DNA of 64,000 nucleotides from IMCC26077 sp964418325 (GTDB lineage Bacteria > Actinomycetota > Actinomycetes > Nanopelagicales > Nanopelagicaceae). A program made the translations under genes and the position numbers. Below are positions 11,520 to 19,717 of this stretch, piece after piece (position 1 is the stretch's first letter; each line of letters starts with the position of its first letter). The stretch covers positions 1-64,000 of the forward strand of contig CAYQLC010000004.1 of assembly GCA_964418325.1 (NCBI GenBank), read 5' to 3'. Under the pieces are notes generated by a model. The model was not told the DNA's origin. It worked only from the letters and a program-made list of their open reading frames with translations, and ran no database searches.

Positions 11520-11951
11520 TTAACCGTTGACGGTAATGCCCATAGAGCGAGCAGTGCCGGCAATGATCAAACTTGCAGCATCAAGGTCGTTAGCATTGAG
11601 ATCGGCCATCTTGACAGTGGCAATCTCGCGGCATTGCGCCATAGTGATGTTTCCAACCTTATTCTTATGCGGAATAGCAGATCCCTTTTCAAGCTTGGCT
11701 GCCTTCAAGATCAGTCGCGAAGCTGGTGGAGTCTTAGTGACGAAGGTGAAAGATCGATCTTCATAGACGGTGATCTCTACCGGAATGATCTGACCCTTTT
11801 GGGCTTCGGTTGCAGCGTTGTAAGCCTTGACGAAATCCATGATGTTGACACCATGTTGACCAAGCGCTGGACCGACAGGAGGTGCTGGAGTAGCTGCGCC
11901 TGCCTGAATCTGGAGCTTGATGAGCGCCTGAATCTTCTTCTTTGGAGCCAT
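11520..11951 (-). CDS. rplK: 50S ribosomal protein L11
   Basis: L11 binds the GTPase-associated region of 23S rRNA. The 143-aa protein has the N-terminal PAPPVGPALGQHGVNIMDF signature near residues 21-39. The two prolines where thiostrepton-resistance changes occur are intact. The C-terminal rRNA-binding domain is complete. It is 17 bases after nusG in the canonical secE-nusG-rplK-rplA order. Confidence 0.98.
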   Translation of the reverse strand: MAPKKKIQALIKLQIQAGAATPAPPVGPALGQHGVNIMDFVKAYNAATEAQKGQIIPVEITVYEDRSFTFVTKTPPASRLILKAAKLEKGSAIPHKNKVGNITMAQCREIATVKMADLNANDLDAASLIIAGTARSMGITVNG

Positions 11952-11968
11952 TTTCTATCCTCTCTCTA

Positions 11969-12643
11969 CTAAATCTTCTGTACCTGAGCAAACGACAATT
12001 CAACTGGCGTCTCGCGACCGAAGATCGAGACCAAAACTTTGAGCTTTGCTTGCTCGGGCATGATTTCGCTGATTGATGCTGGAAGTGTGGCAAATGGGCC
12101 ATCCATGACGGTGACGGATTCGCCAACTTCGAAATCGACCATCTTGATTTCGGGCTTCTCGCCCTTCTTGGATGGACGTGGCGCCAAGATTCCCTCAACT
12201 TCATCGAGTGAAAGAGGACTTGGGTTATGACCATGCCCGACGAAACCAGTAACGCCAGGAGTGTTGCGAACTACTGACCACGACTCATCAGTGAGATCCA
12301 TTCGCACGAGAACGTAACCAGGGAAGACATTGCGTTTTACTTGTTTACGCTGTCCATTCTTAATTTCAGTGATTTCCTCTTGAGGAACTTCAATCTGATA
12401 GATGTAATCCTCCATATTCAAAGTATGAATACGGTTCTCAAGATTTCCTTTTACGCGATTTTCGTAGCCAGCGTAGGAATGGATGACATACCAATCACCA
12501 GGCGCAGATCGAAGCGCACGACGGAACTCAGCTTGAGGATCGTTCTCTTCTTCAATGACATCTTCGACAGGAGCTTCGATTTGCTCTGTCGGAACTTCGT
12601 GCGCGGCCGCTTCTAGCGCAGCCTCGAATGTGTCATCGCTCAT
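11969..12643 (-). CDS. nusG: Transcription termination/antitermination factor NusG
   Basis: NusG binds the polymerase clamp and links transcription to Rho and the ribosome. The 224-aa protein has an acidic N-terminal extension of about 50 residues, common in Actinobacteria, then the NGN domain starting at DWYVIHSYAGYENRVK and containing NVFPGYVLV. A C-terminal KOW domain follows (VGESVTVMDGPFA). It sits between secE and rplK. Confidence 0.97.
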   Translation of the reverse strand: MSDDTFEAALEAAAHEVPTEQIEAPVEDVIEEENDPQAEFRRALRSAPGDWYVIHSYAGYENRVKGNLENRIHTLNMEDYIYQIEVPQEEITEIKNGQRKQVKRNVFPGYVLVRMDLTDESWSVVRNTPGVTGFVGHGHNPSPLSLDEVEGILAPRPSKKGEKPEIKMVDFEVGESVTVMDGPFATLPASISEIMPEQAKLKVLVSIFGRETPVELSFAQVQKI

Positions 12644-12669
12644 CGTTACTCCTCTCTAACCTCGAGCCG

Positions 12670-12918
12670 CTAGCCGAAAACCCAGAAGGTGACTTTGGTG
12701 AGTACGAGATCGAAGAGGGAAACCACTGCAATGATGAAGGTAACAAAGACAAGTACAACTGCGGTGTAGGTAGTGAGTTGCTTACGTGAAGGCCAGACAA
12801 CCTTACGAAGTTCGGCAACAACCTGACGATAAAAGCGCCCGGCGCGTTCAAAGATATTTCCGCGCTCTTGCCCTTGCGTCTGCTCGCTCTCGCGCTCGCT
12901 CTGATTAATCTCGCTCAT
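12670..12918 (-). CDS. secE: Preprotein translocase subunit SecE
   Basis: SecE is the small membrane subunit that clamps SecY. The 82-aa protein has a charged hydrophilic N-terminus, the conserved amphipathic helix with ELRKVVWPSRKQL (about residues 36-48), and a single transmembrane helix at about residues 51-74. It is 26 bases before nusG. Its upstream region is interrupted by an N gap flanked by duplicated sequence, so the promoter distance is not reliable. Confidence 0.95.
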   Translation of the reverse strand: MSEINQSERESEQTQGQERGNIFERAGRFYRQVVAELRKVVWPSRKQLTTYTAVVLVFVTFIIAVVSLFDLVLTKVTFWVFG

Positions 12919-13109
12919 CGTGCCTTACTCACTCTCCTTCCTAAATTCCTTGATNNNNNNNNNNNNNNNNNNNNNNNNNNNNNNNNNNNNNNNNNNNNNN
13001 NNNNNNNNNNNNNNNNNNNNNNNNNNNNNNNNNNNNNNNNNNNNNNNNNNNNNNTCTGATTAATCTCGCTCATCGTGCCTTACTCACTCTCCTTCCTAAA
13101 TTCCTTGAT
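12900..13109. repeat. 55-bp direct duplication flanking the N gap (unmerged contig ends)
   Basis: Positions 12900-12954 and 13055-13109 are identical over 55 bases, including the secE start codon region. Both copies end at a short tandem repeat (TTCCTTGAT). This looks like a de Bruijn graph break with k-mer-length overlap rather than a biological repeat. Confidence 0.9.
12955..13054. other. Assembly gap of exactly 100 N, probably spurious
   Basis: The run is exactly 100 N, a default scaffold spacer. The 55 bases before it are identical to the 55 bases after it, so the two contigs overlap and probably no sequence is missing. Merging them would place tRNA-Trp about 155 bases closer to secE. 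Confidence 0.95.
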
Positions 13110-13137
13110 TCCTTGATCTCTTAATCTCTGTTCATCG

Positions 13138-13167
13138 TTCTCGGTCGTTCTCGGTCGTTCTCGGTCG
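13138..13167. repeat. Three tandem copies of a 10-bp unit between tRNA-Trp and secE
   Basis: The unit TTCTCGGTCG occurs three times without mismatch (CGACCGAGAA on the transcribed strand), in the leader between tRNA-Trp and secE. An AT run, TTATATATATG, lies just beyond it and could contain a -10 box for secE. The function is unknown. Confidence 0.8.
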
Positions 13168-13192
13168 TGCTTATATATATGTGAACTAGTTG

Positions 13193-13265
13193 CAGGGCAG
13201 AAGGGATTTGAACCCCCAACCCCCGGTTTTGGAGACCGGTGCTCTACCAGTTGAACTACTGCCCT
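13193..13265 (-). tRNA. tRNA-Trp (anticodon CCA)
   Basis: A 73-nt cloverleaf folds cleanly: acceptor AGGGCAG/CTGCCCT, D-arm GTTC/GAGC, anticodon stem CCGGT/ACCGG around CTCCAAA, T-arm loop TTCAAAT and discriminator G. The 3' CCA is not encoded. It precedes secE-nusG, the usual actinobacterial position. Confidence 0.97.
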
Positions 13266-13424
13266 CCAGCGCTTCGCGACCCTCACTTCTTACGGAAGAA
13301 GGGCTGGCCACGGAAGGTGCTAGGCGGAGGAGTTTACGGGTCAAGGTGGCGACGGGTCTAATCCGCTAGACACCACCCACGGTGCCGGCCAGCGATACTG
13401 GCCAAACATGGCAGGATTACCGCC

Positions 13425-14633
13425 GTGTCCGCACCCAACAAGCCCCGTATTTCTCAGCGCATCGCCGCTATTGCCGAGTCCGCCACCCTCGCTGTCGACG
13501 GCAAGGCCAAAGCCCTCAAGGCAGCTGGTCGTCCAGTCATTGGATTTGGCGCCGGTGAACCTGACTTTCCCACTCCTGGGTACATCCTCGATGCTGCCGA
13601 GAAAGCAGTTCGCGTCGTAGCAAACCATCGATATACGCCAACTCCAGGCTTGCCCGAACTTCGCCAAGCGATAGTTGCCAAGACGCTACGTGATTCACAG
13701 TTCGAGATAACAGTCGATAACGTTCTCGTGACTAACGGCGGTAAACAAGCGGTCTATCAATCAATCGCCACAATCATCGACAATGGCGATGAAGTCATCC
13801 TGCCCGCTCCTTATTGGACGACATACCCTGAATGTATTCGATTGGCTGGTGGTACACCGGTCGAAGTATTTGCTGACGAAAAGAGCAACTACTGTGTCAG
13901 CGTCGAGCAACTGGAAGCCGCTCGTACACCAAAGACTAAAGCGTTGATCTTTTGTTCACCAAGTAATCCAACCGGTTCGGTTTACACACCAGACCAAGTG
14001 CGCGCAATCGGTGAATGGGCGCTTAAAAATGGAATCTGGATTATCACTGATGAGATTTATGAGCACCTACGTTACGACGGGGTTCAGGCGCCCTCGCTGC
14101 CAGTGCTGATTCCTGAATTGGCAGATCAAACAATAATTCTCAATGGAGTGGCGAAGACTTATGCGATGACAGGTTGGCGCGTAGGTTGGATGATTGGTCC
14201 AAAAGATGTGATCAAAGCGGCCACGAATTTACAATCTCATTTGACGAGCAATGTGTCTAACGTCGCTCAGCGCGCCGCAATTGCAGCGCTTACCGGCGAT
14301 CTCAGCGCAGTGGAAGAGATGAAGGTCGCTTTTGATCGTCGCCGAAAATTGATTGTGAAGATGCTCAATGAGATTGATGGATTTGAATGTCCGATGCCAC
14401 AAGGTGCATTTTATGTTTATCCAGCAGTACACAAAGTTCTCGGCCGTGAAATTCGCGGTAAGCGACCGATGAGCAGTTCTGAGTTGGCCGCGCTAATCCT
14501 TGATGAAGTTGAAGTTGCCGCTGTTCCTGGAGAGGCGTTTGGACCATCTGGTTATCTGCGCTTTTCCTATGCGCTTGGCGATGAGGATATTGTCGAAGGA
14601 ATTTCTCGTATCAAAAAACTTATTAATGGCTAG
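13425..14633 (+). CDS. PLP-dependent class I aminotransferase (aspartate aminotransferase-like)
   Basis: The enzyme transfers amino groups between an amino acid, probably aspartate, and a 2-oxo acid. The 402-aa protein has the fold-type I features: FGAGEPDFPTP near residue 41, CSPSNPTG around Asn181, TDEIYEHL around Asp209/Tyr212, the Schiff-base Lys244 in NGVAKTYAMTGWRVGW and a C-terminal LRFSYA arginine. The GTG start has AGGA eight bases upstream. Its 3' end overlaps the convergent murB by 11 bases. In related genomes this gene also sits beside murB and tRNA-Trp. Exact substrate is not provable. Confidence 0.9.
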   Translation: MSAPNKPRISQRIAAIAESATLAVDGKAKALKAAGRPVIGFGAGEPDFPTPGYILDAAEKAVRVVANHRYTPTPGLPELRQAIVAKTLRDSQFEITVDNVLVTNGGKQAVYQSIATIIDNGDEVILPAPYWTTYPECIRLAGGTPVEVFADEKSNYCVSVEQLEAARTPKTKALIFCSPSNPTGSVYTPDQVRAIGEWALKNGIWIITDEIYEHLRYDGVQAPSLPVLIPELADQTIILNGVAKTYAMTGWRVGWMIGPKDVIKAATNLQSHLTSNVSNVAQRAAIAALTGDLSAVEEMKVAFDRRRKLIVKMLNEIDGFECPMPQGAFYVYPAVHKVLGREIRGKRPMSSSELAALILDEVEVAAVPGEAFGPSGYLRFSYALGDEDIVEGISRIKKLING

Positions 14634-15639
14634 ATAAGGCGCAGTTAATCAAACGAACCTCTGGTTCGAGCAAGATGCCAAACTTTTCTTGAACTGCAGC
14701 CTGACATTGGCGGGCCAGCGCAAGGACATCATCGCTTTGCGCTTGGTCGAAGTTTGCTAAGGCTAAGACATGCTTAGTCGAAATGCCCGCTCCCCCGTTA
14801 CGTTGGCCTTTCTGCACCCCTGCGTGTTCAAGTAACCAAGCAGCGGAGAGTTTGATGGTGCCATCAGGGTTTGGCCATTTGGGTGCCTGGCTCGGTAATC
14901 GATTAGCAACATCATTCGGAACTGATGGATTAATGAAGAATGAACCGGCAGACCAAGAATCTCGATCAGAATCTGAAAGTAGCATCCCTTTGCGCTGACG
15001 TATCTGAAGCACCTGCTTACGAACGTCACTGACGGCAGCACGGTCACCCTCATTGATTCCTAGTTCTCGTGCAAGTTCAGGATAAGTGATTGGTATTGAA
15101 AGCTCACCCTTTTTCAATTGAACTGTTACATCAAGAATCACAAATCGACCTGGCTCCTCTTTGAATAGTGAGGTTCGATATCCAAACCCACATTGATTTG
15201 CAGTGAAAGTCTTTTGCTCATTCGAATTTCGATCCCAAGTGCGCACGCGTGCGACAACGTTCTTAAACTCTTGACCATATGCTCCAATATTTTGAATAGG
15301 AGCTGCACCAACTCGGCCAGGGATACCACTAAGGGTTTCAAGGCCCGAAAAACCAGATTCGACAGTCTGTGCTACGAAAGCATCCCACTCAACTCCAGCA
15401 GCAACCGTGATCATTCCACCCGAGCAAGCGTCATAATCCAACTCGCTTCCTTGCGTACTGATTCGCAGCACGGTGCCCTCAAAATCAGCGTCGCCCGCAA
15501 GAATATTCGAACCGCCACCAATAACTTGGACTCTTTTTGATCGGTGAATGGTTTTGAGAATTAACTCTTCTGAAACACCCTCGACAAAATCCGAGATCGC
15601 ACCTCCAACACGAAAGGTCGTTAGGTCCGAGAATCTCAT
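14623..15639 (-). CDS. murB: UDP-N-acetylenolpyruvoylglucosamine reductase
   Basis: MurB is the FAD/NADPH enzyme that makes UDP-MurNAc for peptidoglycan. The 338-aa protein has the FAD-binding LTTFRVGG start, VIGGGSNIL near residues 39-47, the SAGSFFINP segment with the catalytic serine, and a C-terminal PEVRLIN with the catalytic glutamate. It starts nine bases after the upstream glycosyltransferase-like gene and is last in the rpmG-MaoC-MaoC-GT-murB run. Confidence 0.96.
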   Translation of the reverse strand: MRFSDLTTFRVGGAISDFVEGVSEELILKTIHRSKRVQVIGGGSNILAGDADFEGTVLRISTQGSELDYDACSGGMITVAAGVEWDAFVAQTVESGFSGLETLSGIPGRVGAAPIQNIGAYGQEFKNVVARVRTWDRNSNEQKTFTANQCGFGYRTSLFKEEPGRFVILDVTVQLKKGELSIPITYPELARELGINEGDRAAVSDVRKQVLQIRQRKGMLLSDSDRDSWSAGSFFINPSVPNDVANRLPSQAPKWPNPDGTIKLSAAWLLEHAGVQKGQRNGGAGISTKHVLALANFDQAQSDDVLALARQCQAAVQEKFGILLEPEVRLINCALSSH

Positions 15640-15648
15640 ATGAAAAGA

Positions 15649-16335
15649 TTACCTGCGTGGTGCAAGAATCCCTATATTCCCGCGGAAACGCTTGAGCAAT
15701 CGTTGGTAATTCTCCTTTGAGTGCTTCTCCCGGTATGCGCTATCGACATCGTGATATCCATGATGGCGCTCTTGCTTAAGTGGCAATTCAATTTGCAACA
15801 GCTTTCCACCTGCTTCGCGAAGAGCTAAGGAGAGTTCTAAATCCGCATTGCGGTAGTACTTTGCGCTTGGATTTGCACCTACTCCTTGAGCAAACTTGCG
15901 ATCTAAGACCATGAAGTAACCAAAAAGTACGTCTACTTCGCCCGCTCCCCTGTCGTCGACAGAACGCCATTCATCGTCAAGATTAATCAAACCACCCCGC
16001 CAGCCAACCCCCGCATAACCTTCGTCAAGTTTTGGTATCACTTCAGGAAAAGGGTTGGCCAAAAAGTGGGTAGAGGGATCCATGAGAACTACGTAATCGG
16101 TAGCTACTTCAGAGAGTAAAAGGTTTACTGCATTAGACCATCCCAGCCGTTGTTTCTGATAGTTGATGGCGACTCGGGGTGCTAGCTCTTGTACCGCCTG
16201 AAACTCCTGCTTTCCATTGACCAATACATAGATTGGAGATTGAGAATTATCAATTATGGAGTGAATAGATGCGAGAAAATCATCCAAGTAACCGTCGAGT
16301 AAAATTGTTACTGTTATATCACTCTCACTAATCAC
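15649..16335 (-). CDS. Family 2-like glycosyltransferase
   Basis: A 228-aa soluble protein resembling GT-A family 2 glycosyltransferases. It opens with DITVTILLDGYLDDFLASI, has YVVLMDPSTHFLANP (a donor/metal-binding loop position) near residues 81-95, and VDVLFGYFMVLDRK later. The usual DXD is replaced by DPS, so metal binding is uncertain. It overlaps the MaoC gene by four bases and precedes murB, suggesting a cell-envelope role. The sugar and acceptor cannot be named, and this gene is not a standard member of the cluster as I remember it. Confidence 0.7.
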   Translation of the reverse strand: MISESDITVTILLDGYLDDFLASIHSIIDNSQSPIYVLVNGKQEFQAVQELAPRVAINYQKQRLGWSNAVNLLLSEVATDYVVLMDPSTHFLANPFPEVIPKLDEGYAGVGWRGGLINLDDEWRSVDDRGAGEVDVLFGYFMVLDRKFAQGVGANPSAKYYRNADLELSLALREAGGKLLQIELPLKQERHHGYHDVDSAYREKHSKENYQRLLKRFRGNIGILAPRR

Positions 16336-16739
16336 CAGCGGACCCGAGCTTTCGTTTGGCCAAGGACCTTCACGCCCTTACAGATTGCAGATATCTCTAA
16401 AATCGCTTCGCCGACGCGAACTTCGCTCACTTTCCCAGCAAAAAGTATTTCGGTGTCAACATTAGCCGGCACGACAACCGGTTTAGTGAATCTCGTCGAA
16501 AACTCGACAATCTCACTTGCAGATCCCACCCAGTGGCGGAGCGCCTCTCCGGCGAGCGCCATTGTGAACATGCCATGTGCAATGACATTGGGAAGTCCAA
16601 CTGCCTTAGCAAACTCCTCATCTAAATGAATTGGATTATGATCCCCACTTGCCATCGCATATTCACGCAACTTTTCGCGATTGACTAAAAAAATTTGCTC
16701 AGGTAGTTCTTGCCCAGGTTGAAAATTGGTACTGGTCAT
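16332..16739 (-). CDS. MaoC-like (R)-hydratase, HadB-type
   Basis: A 135-aa hot-dog-fold dehydratase/hydratase acting on (3R)-hydroxyacyl thioesters. The hydratase motif is intact in MASGDHNPIHL, with Asp33 and His38 as catalytic residues, followed by NVIAHGMFTM. I start at the ATG overlapping the stop of the upstream gene (ATGA), not at the longer frame start. With that gene it matches the HadA-HadB order of mycobacteria, where the pair acts in FAS-II. The partner lacks the motif, so a heterodimer is likely. Confidence 0.88.
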   Translation of the reverse strand: MTSTNFQPGQELPEQIFLVNREKLREYAMASGDHNPIHLDEEFAKAVGLPNVIAHGMFTMALAGEALRHWVGSASEIVEFSTRFTKPVVVPANVDTEILFAGKVSEVRVGEAILEISAICKGVKVLGQTKARVRW

Positions 16740-17137
16740 GATTCTTCGCCTCGGAATACGAGAGTGGACCACGTTGATGAGACGAGCTCGCCAGAGGCGG
16801 CATCGGTAAAATCAGTTCTGATGGTGACAAATTCATTACCAGCTAAGCTCTTATAACTTTCAATCTCGCTAGCGGAGAGTAATTCATCTCCAACGGTAAG
16901 CCTTCGATAGTGTAAGAATTTTTGGTCGCCATGAACCACACGCGACCAATTAAAGCCAAGAGTCGGTAGGAACTCCTCGGCAGCATTAACTGAAAACAGA
17001 ATGAGATAAGTCGGTGGAACGATTGCTGGATTAGCGCCAATGGCGCGCGCAAATGGTTCGAGCGAACCAATGGTGACGGCGTTACGAAGTGAAGAAGAAA
17101 ATCGGCGCCCGATTAATTCGGGGCCGTGCACTGCCAT
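16736..17137 (-). CDS. MaoC-like dehydratase N-terminal domain protein, HadA-type
   Basis: A 133-aa protein of the MaoC dehydratase N-domain family (UPF0336). It starts MAVHGPELIGRRF and has the GFNWSRVVHGDQKF segment. It lacks the Asp-x4-His catalytic pair seen in the next gene and is therefore probably the structural or substrate-binding partner. It starts three bases after rpmG and overlaps its partner by four bases. In mycobacteria HadA serves mycolate synthesis; no mycolate genes are visible here, so a general fatty acid role is more likely. Confidence 0.88.
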   Translation of the reverse strand: MAVHGPELIGRRFSSSLRNAVTIGSLEPFARAIGANPAIVPPTYLILFSVNAAEEFLPTLGFNWSRVVHGDQKFLHYRRLTVGDELLSASEIESYKSLAGNEFVTIRTDFTDAASGELVSSTWSTLVFRGEES

Positions 17138-17140
17138 GGA

Positions 17141-17311
17141 TTAACGGCTCTCCCGGTGGAGCGTGCTTGCCTTGCAACGTGGGCAGAACTTCTTCATCTC
17201 GAGACGATCGGGGTCGTTACGACGGTTCTTCTTGGTGATGTAGTTGCGCTCTTTGCACTCCACACAGGCCATAGTGATCTTCGGGCGGATATCCGCGCTC
17301 TTGCTGGCCAT
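17141..17311 (-). CDS. rpmG: 50S ribosomal protein L33
   Basis: A 56-aa L33 reading MASKSADIRPKITMACVEC and onward. Two zinc-binding CxxC pairs (CVEC and CPRC) are present, so it is the zinc-containing form. It ends LHRESR with a TAA three bases before the next gene. It is preceded by tRNA-Met and tRNA-Thr on the same strand, the conserved actinobacterial order. Confidence 0.96.
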   Translation of the reverse strand: MASKSADIRPKITMACVECKERNYITKKNRRNDPDRLEMKKFCPRCKASTLHRESR

Positions 17312-17382
17312 CGTCGTACTCCTTATATAAGTAATCTGCGGGAGGAAGGCTACCTGCTAGCCCGCCTCTTTCGGAAATCTGG

Positions 17383-17456
17383 TAGCGGAGGCCGGATTTG
17401 AACCGGCGACACAGCGATTATGAGCCGCTTGCTCTACCAAGCTGAGCTACCCCGCC
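17383..17456 (-). tRNA. tRNA-Met (anticodon CAT, elongator type)
   Basis: A 74-nt cloverleaf with acceptor GGCGGGG/CTCCGCT (G1-T72 and one internal G-T), anticodon loop CTCATAA and T-loop TTCAAAT. The anticodon stem lacks the three G-C pairs of an initiator. The genome encodes CCA right after A73. The context (next to tRNA-Thr and rpmG) supports elongator Met rather than Ile2, though the latter cannot be fully excluded. Confidence 0.93.
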
Positions 17457-17457
17457 G

Positions 17458-17530
17458 AGCCCCCCAACGGAATCGAACCGTTGACCTTTTCCTTACCATG
17501 GAAACGCTCTACCTACTGAGCTAGGGGGGC
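17458..17530 (-). tRNA. tRNA-Thr (anticodon GGT)
   Basis: A 73-nt cloverleaf: acceptor GCCCCCC/GGGGGGC, anticodon stem TTTCC/GGAAA around ATGGTAA, T-loop TTCGATT, discriminator T. It lies one base before tRNA-Met and is probably co-transcribed with it and rpmG. CCA is not encoded. Confidence 0.96.
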
Positions 17531-17554
17531 AGTACTTAAGGGGAAAAGGGTACC

Positions 17555-18889
17555 TCAGTTTGAGGCTGGTCGCTCCAACATCTCCGTCACAAGCGCCGCT
17601 ATGGCTGAGCGCTCGCTACGGACCAAGGTTACATGGGCAAAAAGCGGATCTCCCTTGAGCGCTTCGATTACCGCAACAACTCCGTCGTACCGACCGACAC
17701 GCAAATTATCGCGCTGGGCGACATCATGTGTAAGAACCACTCTTGATCCCTGGCCAATTCGCGAAAGCACTGTAAGTAGAACACCGCGCTCTAGCGACTG
17801 CGCTTCATCGACTATGACAAATGAATCGTGGAGCGAACGTCCCCGAATATGTGTAAGGGGAAGCACTTCAATCAAACCACGAGCCATAATCTCTTCAATT
17901 ACATGCTGACTAACTAGTGCTCCAAGCGTGTCGAAAACGGCTTGAGCCCACGGTGACATCTTCTCGCCTTCACTTCCGGGCAAATATCCAAGCTCTTGAC
18001 CGCCAACCGGATAGAGCGGTCTGAAGATGATGATCTTTTTATGCAATCTCCGTTCCATTACTGCTTCCAGGCCTGCACAAATTGCCAAGGCGCTTTTTCC
18101 TGTTCCCGCCCTACCGCCAAGGGAAATAATTCCGATTTCATTATCAAGCAAGAGGTCAAGTGCAATTCGTTGCTCGGCGCTTCTGCCATGAATTCCAAAA
18201 GCCTCTCGATCACCACGAACTATTTTCAATTTATGATCCTGCGTTACCCGAGCTAATGCACTCCCTTTATTTGAGTGAATGACTACACCGGTGTGCACCG
18301 GCAACTCACTTACCTCATCACAGCTCACACGTTCATTTTGATATAACTGATCTACAATCTCTGAGGCGAGAGTTAATTCAGTTATTCCGGTCCAGCCGCT
18401 ACTCACGGCAAGCTCCGCGCGATACTCCTCTGCCACAATTCCCACAGCAGATGCCTTTACGCGAAGGGGCAAATCTTTCGTTACTAGAACTACTTCACGT
18501 CCTTCACGCTTGAGATTTCGAGCGACAGCAAGTACCCGAGAATCATTGGTGCCATCTCGGAAGAAACTCGCGGGCAAGCCCGCGCTATCGCTATGGTTCA
18601 ACTCAACGGTGAGGGTGCCACCGCTCTCATTAATCATCATGGGTGCATCTAATCGCCCATGCTCAACGCGTAAATCATCAAGAGTTCGCAAGGCAGCGCG
18701 GGCAAAGTATCCAAGCTCTGGATGGTCGCGTTTACTCTCTAACTCTGAAATCACAACGATAGGGAGCACTACCTCATGTTCTTCAAAGCGATTGAGCGCT
18801 GCCGGATCTGCTAATAAGACGCTGGTATCCAAGACATAGGTCTTCCGAGAATCTCGACTCTCCCGAGTATGGCCCGTCTCGACTGGCAC
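17555..18889 (-). CDS. PIN-PhoH fusion protein (PhoH2-type ATPase/ribonuclease)
   Basis: A 444-aa protein joining an N-terminal PIN RNase domain to a PhoH ATPase. PIN acidic residues are visible at Asp21 (YVLDTS), Glu49, Asp116 (TNDSR) and Asp139 (TKDL). The Walker A motif GGRAGTGKS lies at about 258-266 and the Walker B FVIVDEAQ near 357. Family members are RNA helicase/RNases, with PhoH2 of mycobacteria as the model. It stands alone, followed on the same strand by the tRNA-Thr/Met and rpmG run. Confidence 0.93.
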   Translation of the reverse strand: MPVETGHTRESRDSRKTYVLDTSVLLADPAALNRFEEHEVVLPIVVISELESKRDHPELGYFARAALRTLDDLRVEHGRLDAPMMINESGGTLTVELNHSDSAGLPASFFRDGTNDSRVLAVARNLKREGREVVLVTKDLPLRVKASAVGIVAEEYRAELAVSSGWTGITELTLASEIVDQLYQNERVSCDEVSELPVHTGVVIHSNKGSALARVTQDHKLKIVRGDREAFGIHGRSAEQRIALDLLLDNEIGIISLGGRAGTGKSALAICAGLEAVMERRLHKKIIIFRPLYPVGGQELGYLPGSEGEKMSPWAQAVFDTLGALVSQHVIEEIMARGLIEVLPLTHIRGRSLHDSFVIVDEAQSLERGVLLTVLSRIGQGSRVVLTHDVAQRDNLRVGRYDGVVAVIEALKGDPLFAHVTLVRSERSAIAALVTEMLERPASN

Positions 18890-18934
18890 ATTCTGTAATC
18901 TAGAACTGCTAGCGCCCGTTACCCTCGCGACACG

Positions 18935-19711
18935 CTACTTGCCAAAGCGGCGATTTCGCTGGGCATAGGAACGGAGCGCGCGCAAGAAATCCAAGCGACG
19001 GAAATCTGGCCAAAAAGCCTCACAGAAGTAGAACTCAGAGTGTGCGCTCTGCCAGAGCAAAAAACCTGATAGCCGTTGCTCCCCTGAAGTTCTAATCACC
19101 AGATCAGGGTCAGGCTGTCCTGCTGTATAGAGATGTCGCGAGATCTCTTCCATAGTCAACTTATCAATAGCCGACTCTAGGTTCTCACCCTTTTTCAGAT
19201 TCTCACTGAGCAACTGTCGCACCGCATCAGTTATTTCATGTCTGCCGCCATATCCAATAGCAAGATTAACAACTAACTCCTCTCGCTTTGGACTCTGGGC
19301 AACTGCATCCTTAAGTCGCGAATTAAGCCACTCGGGTAATAGTTCCGTTGCTCCCACCACTCGTAGCTTCCATCGACCGAACTTGGAGAGTGCTTCGACA
19401 GTCTCTGCGATAATCTCAAGCAGTGGTTGTAGCTCTGATTTTTCTCGTGAAAGATTTTCCGTCGAGAGCATCCATAATGTCACAACCTCGACTTTGGACT
19501 CTTCGCACCAATTAAGAAAGTCGATTATCTTTCGGGCACCTGCGCTATGTCCACTCTTTGAAGAAGCGAGGTTGGCCTTTGCCCAACGACGATTACCATC
19601 GAGAATAACGCCCACATGTTTAGGAGTTGATTTGGTATCAAGTTTTCGAAAAAGTCTCGCTTCGTAAATCGGATAGATGATACTTTTTAGAAGGCTCTTA
19701 AACAGTCGCAT
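18935..19711 (-). CDS. uppS: cis-prenyltransferase (isoprenyl diphosphate synthase, UppS family)
   Basis: The enzyme adds isopentenyl units in cis to an allylic diphosphate to make polyprenyl carriers for cell wall synthesis. The 258-aa protein has the diphosphate-binding GVILDGNRRWA with Asp39 and the C-terminal RTSGEQRLSGFLLWQ segment. Actinobacteria often hold two paralogues, a short-chain (Z)-FPP synthase and a decaprenyl synthase; product length cannot be told from this sequence. It follows DUF3817 by six bases. Confidence 0.93.
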   Translation of the reverse strand: MRLFKSLLKSIIYPIYEARLFRKLDTKSTPKHVGVILDGNRRWAKANLASSKSGHSAGARKIIDFLNWCEESKVEVVTLWMLSTENLSREKSELQPLLEIIAETVEALSKFGRWKLRVVGATELLPEWLNSRLKDAVAQSPKREELVVNLAIGYGGRHEITDAVRQLLSENLKKGENLESAIDKLTMEEISRHLYTAGQPDPDLVIRTSGEQRLSGFLLWQSAHSEFYFCEAFWPDFRRLDFLRALRSYAQRNRRFGK

Positions 19712-19717
19712 AAACTT

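Noticed and set aside
13138..13167. Short triple repeat considered as a CRISPR remnant
   Set aside because: The units are directly tandem with no spacers, only 10 bases long, and no cas gene is near.
17383..17456. tRNA-Met with encoded CCA considered as unusual
   Set aside because: A single tRNA with a genomic CCA is common; the two bases after A73 may match by chance.
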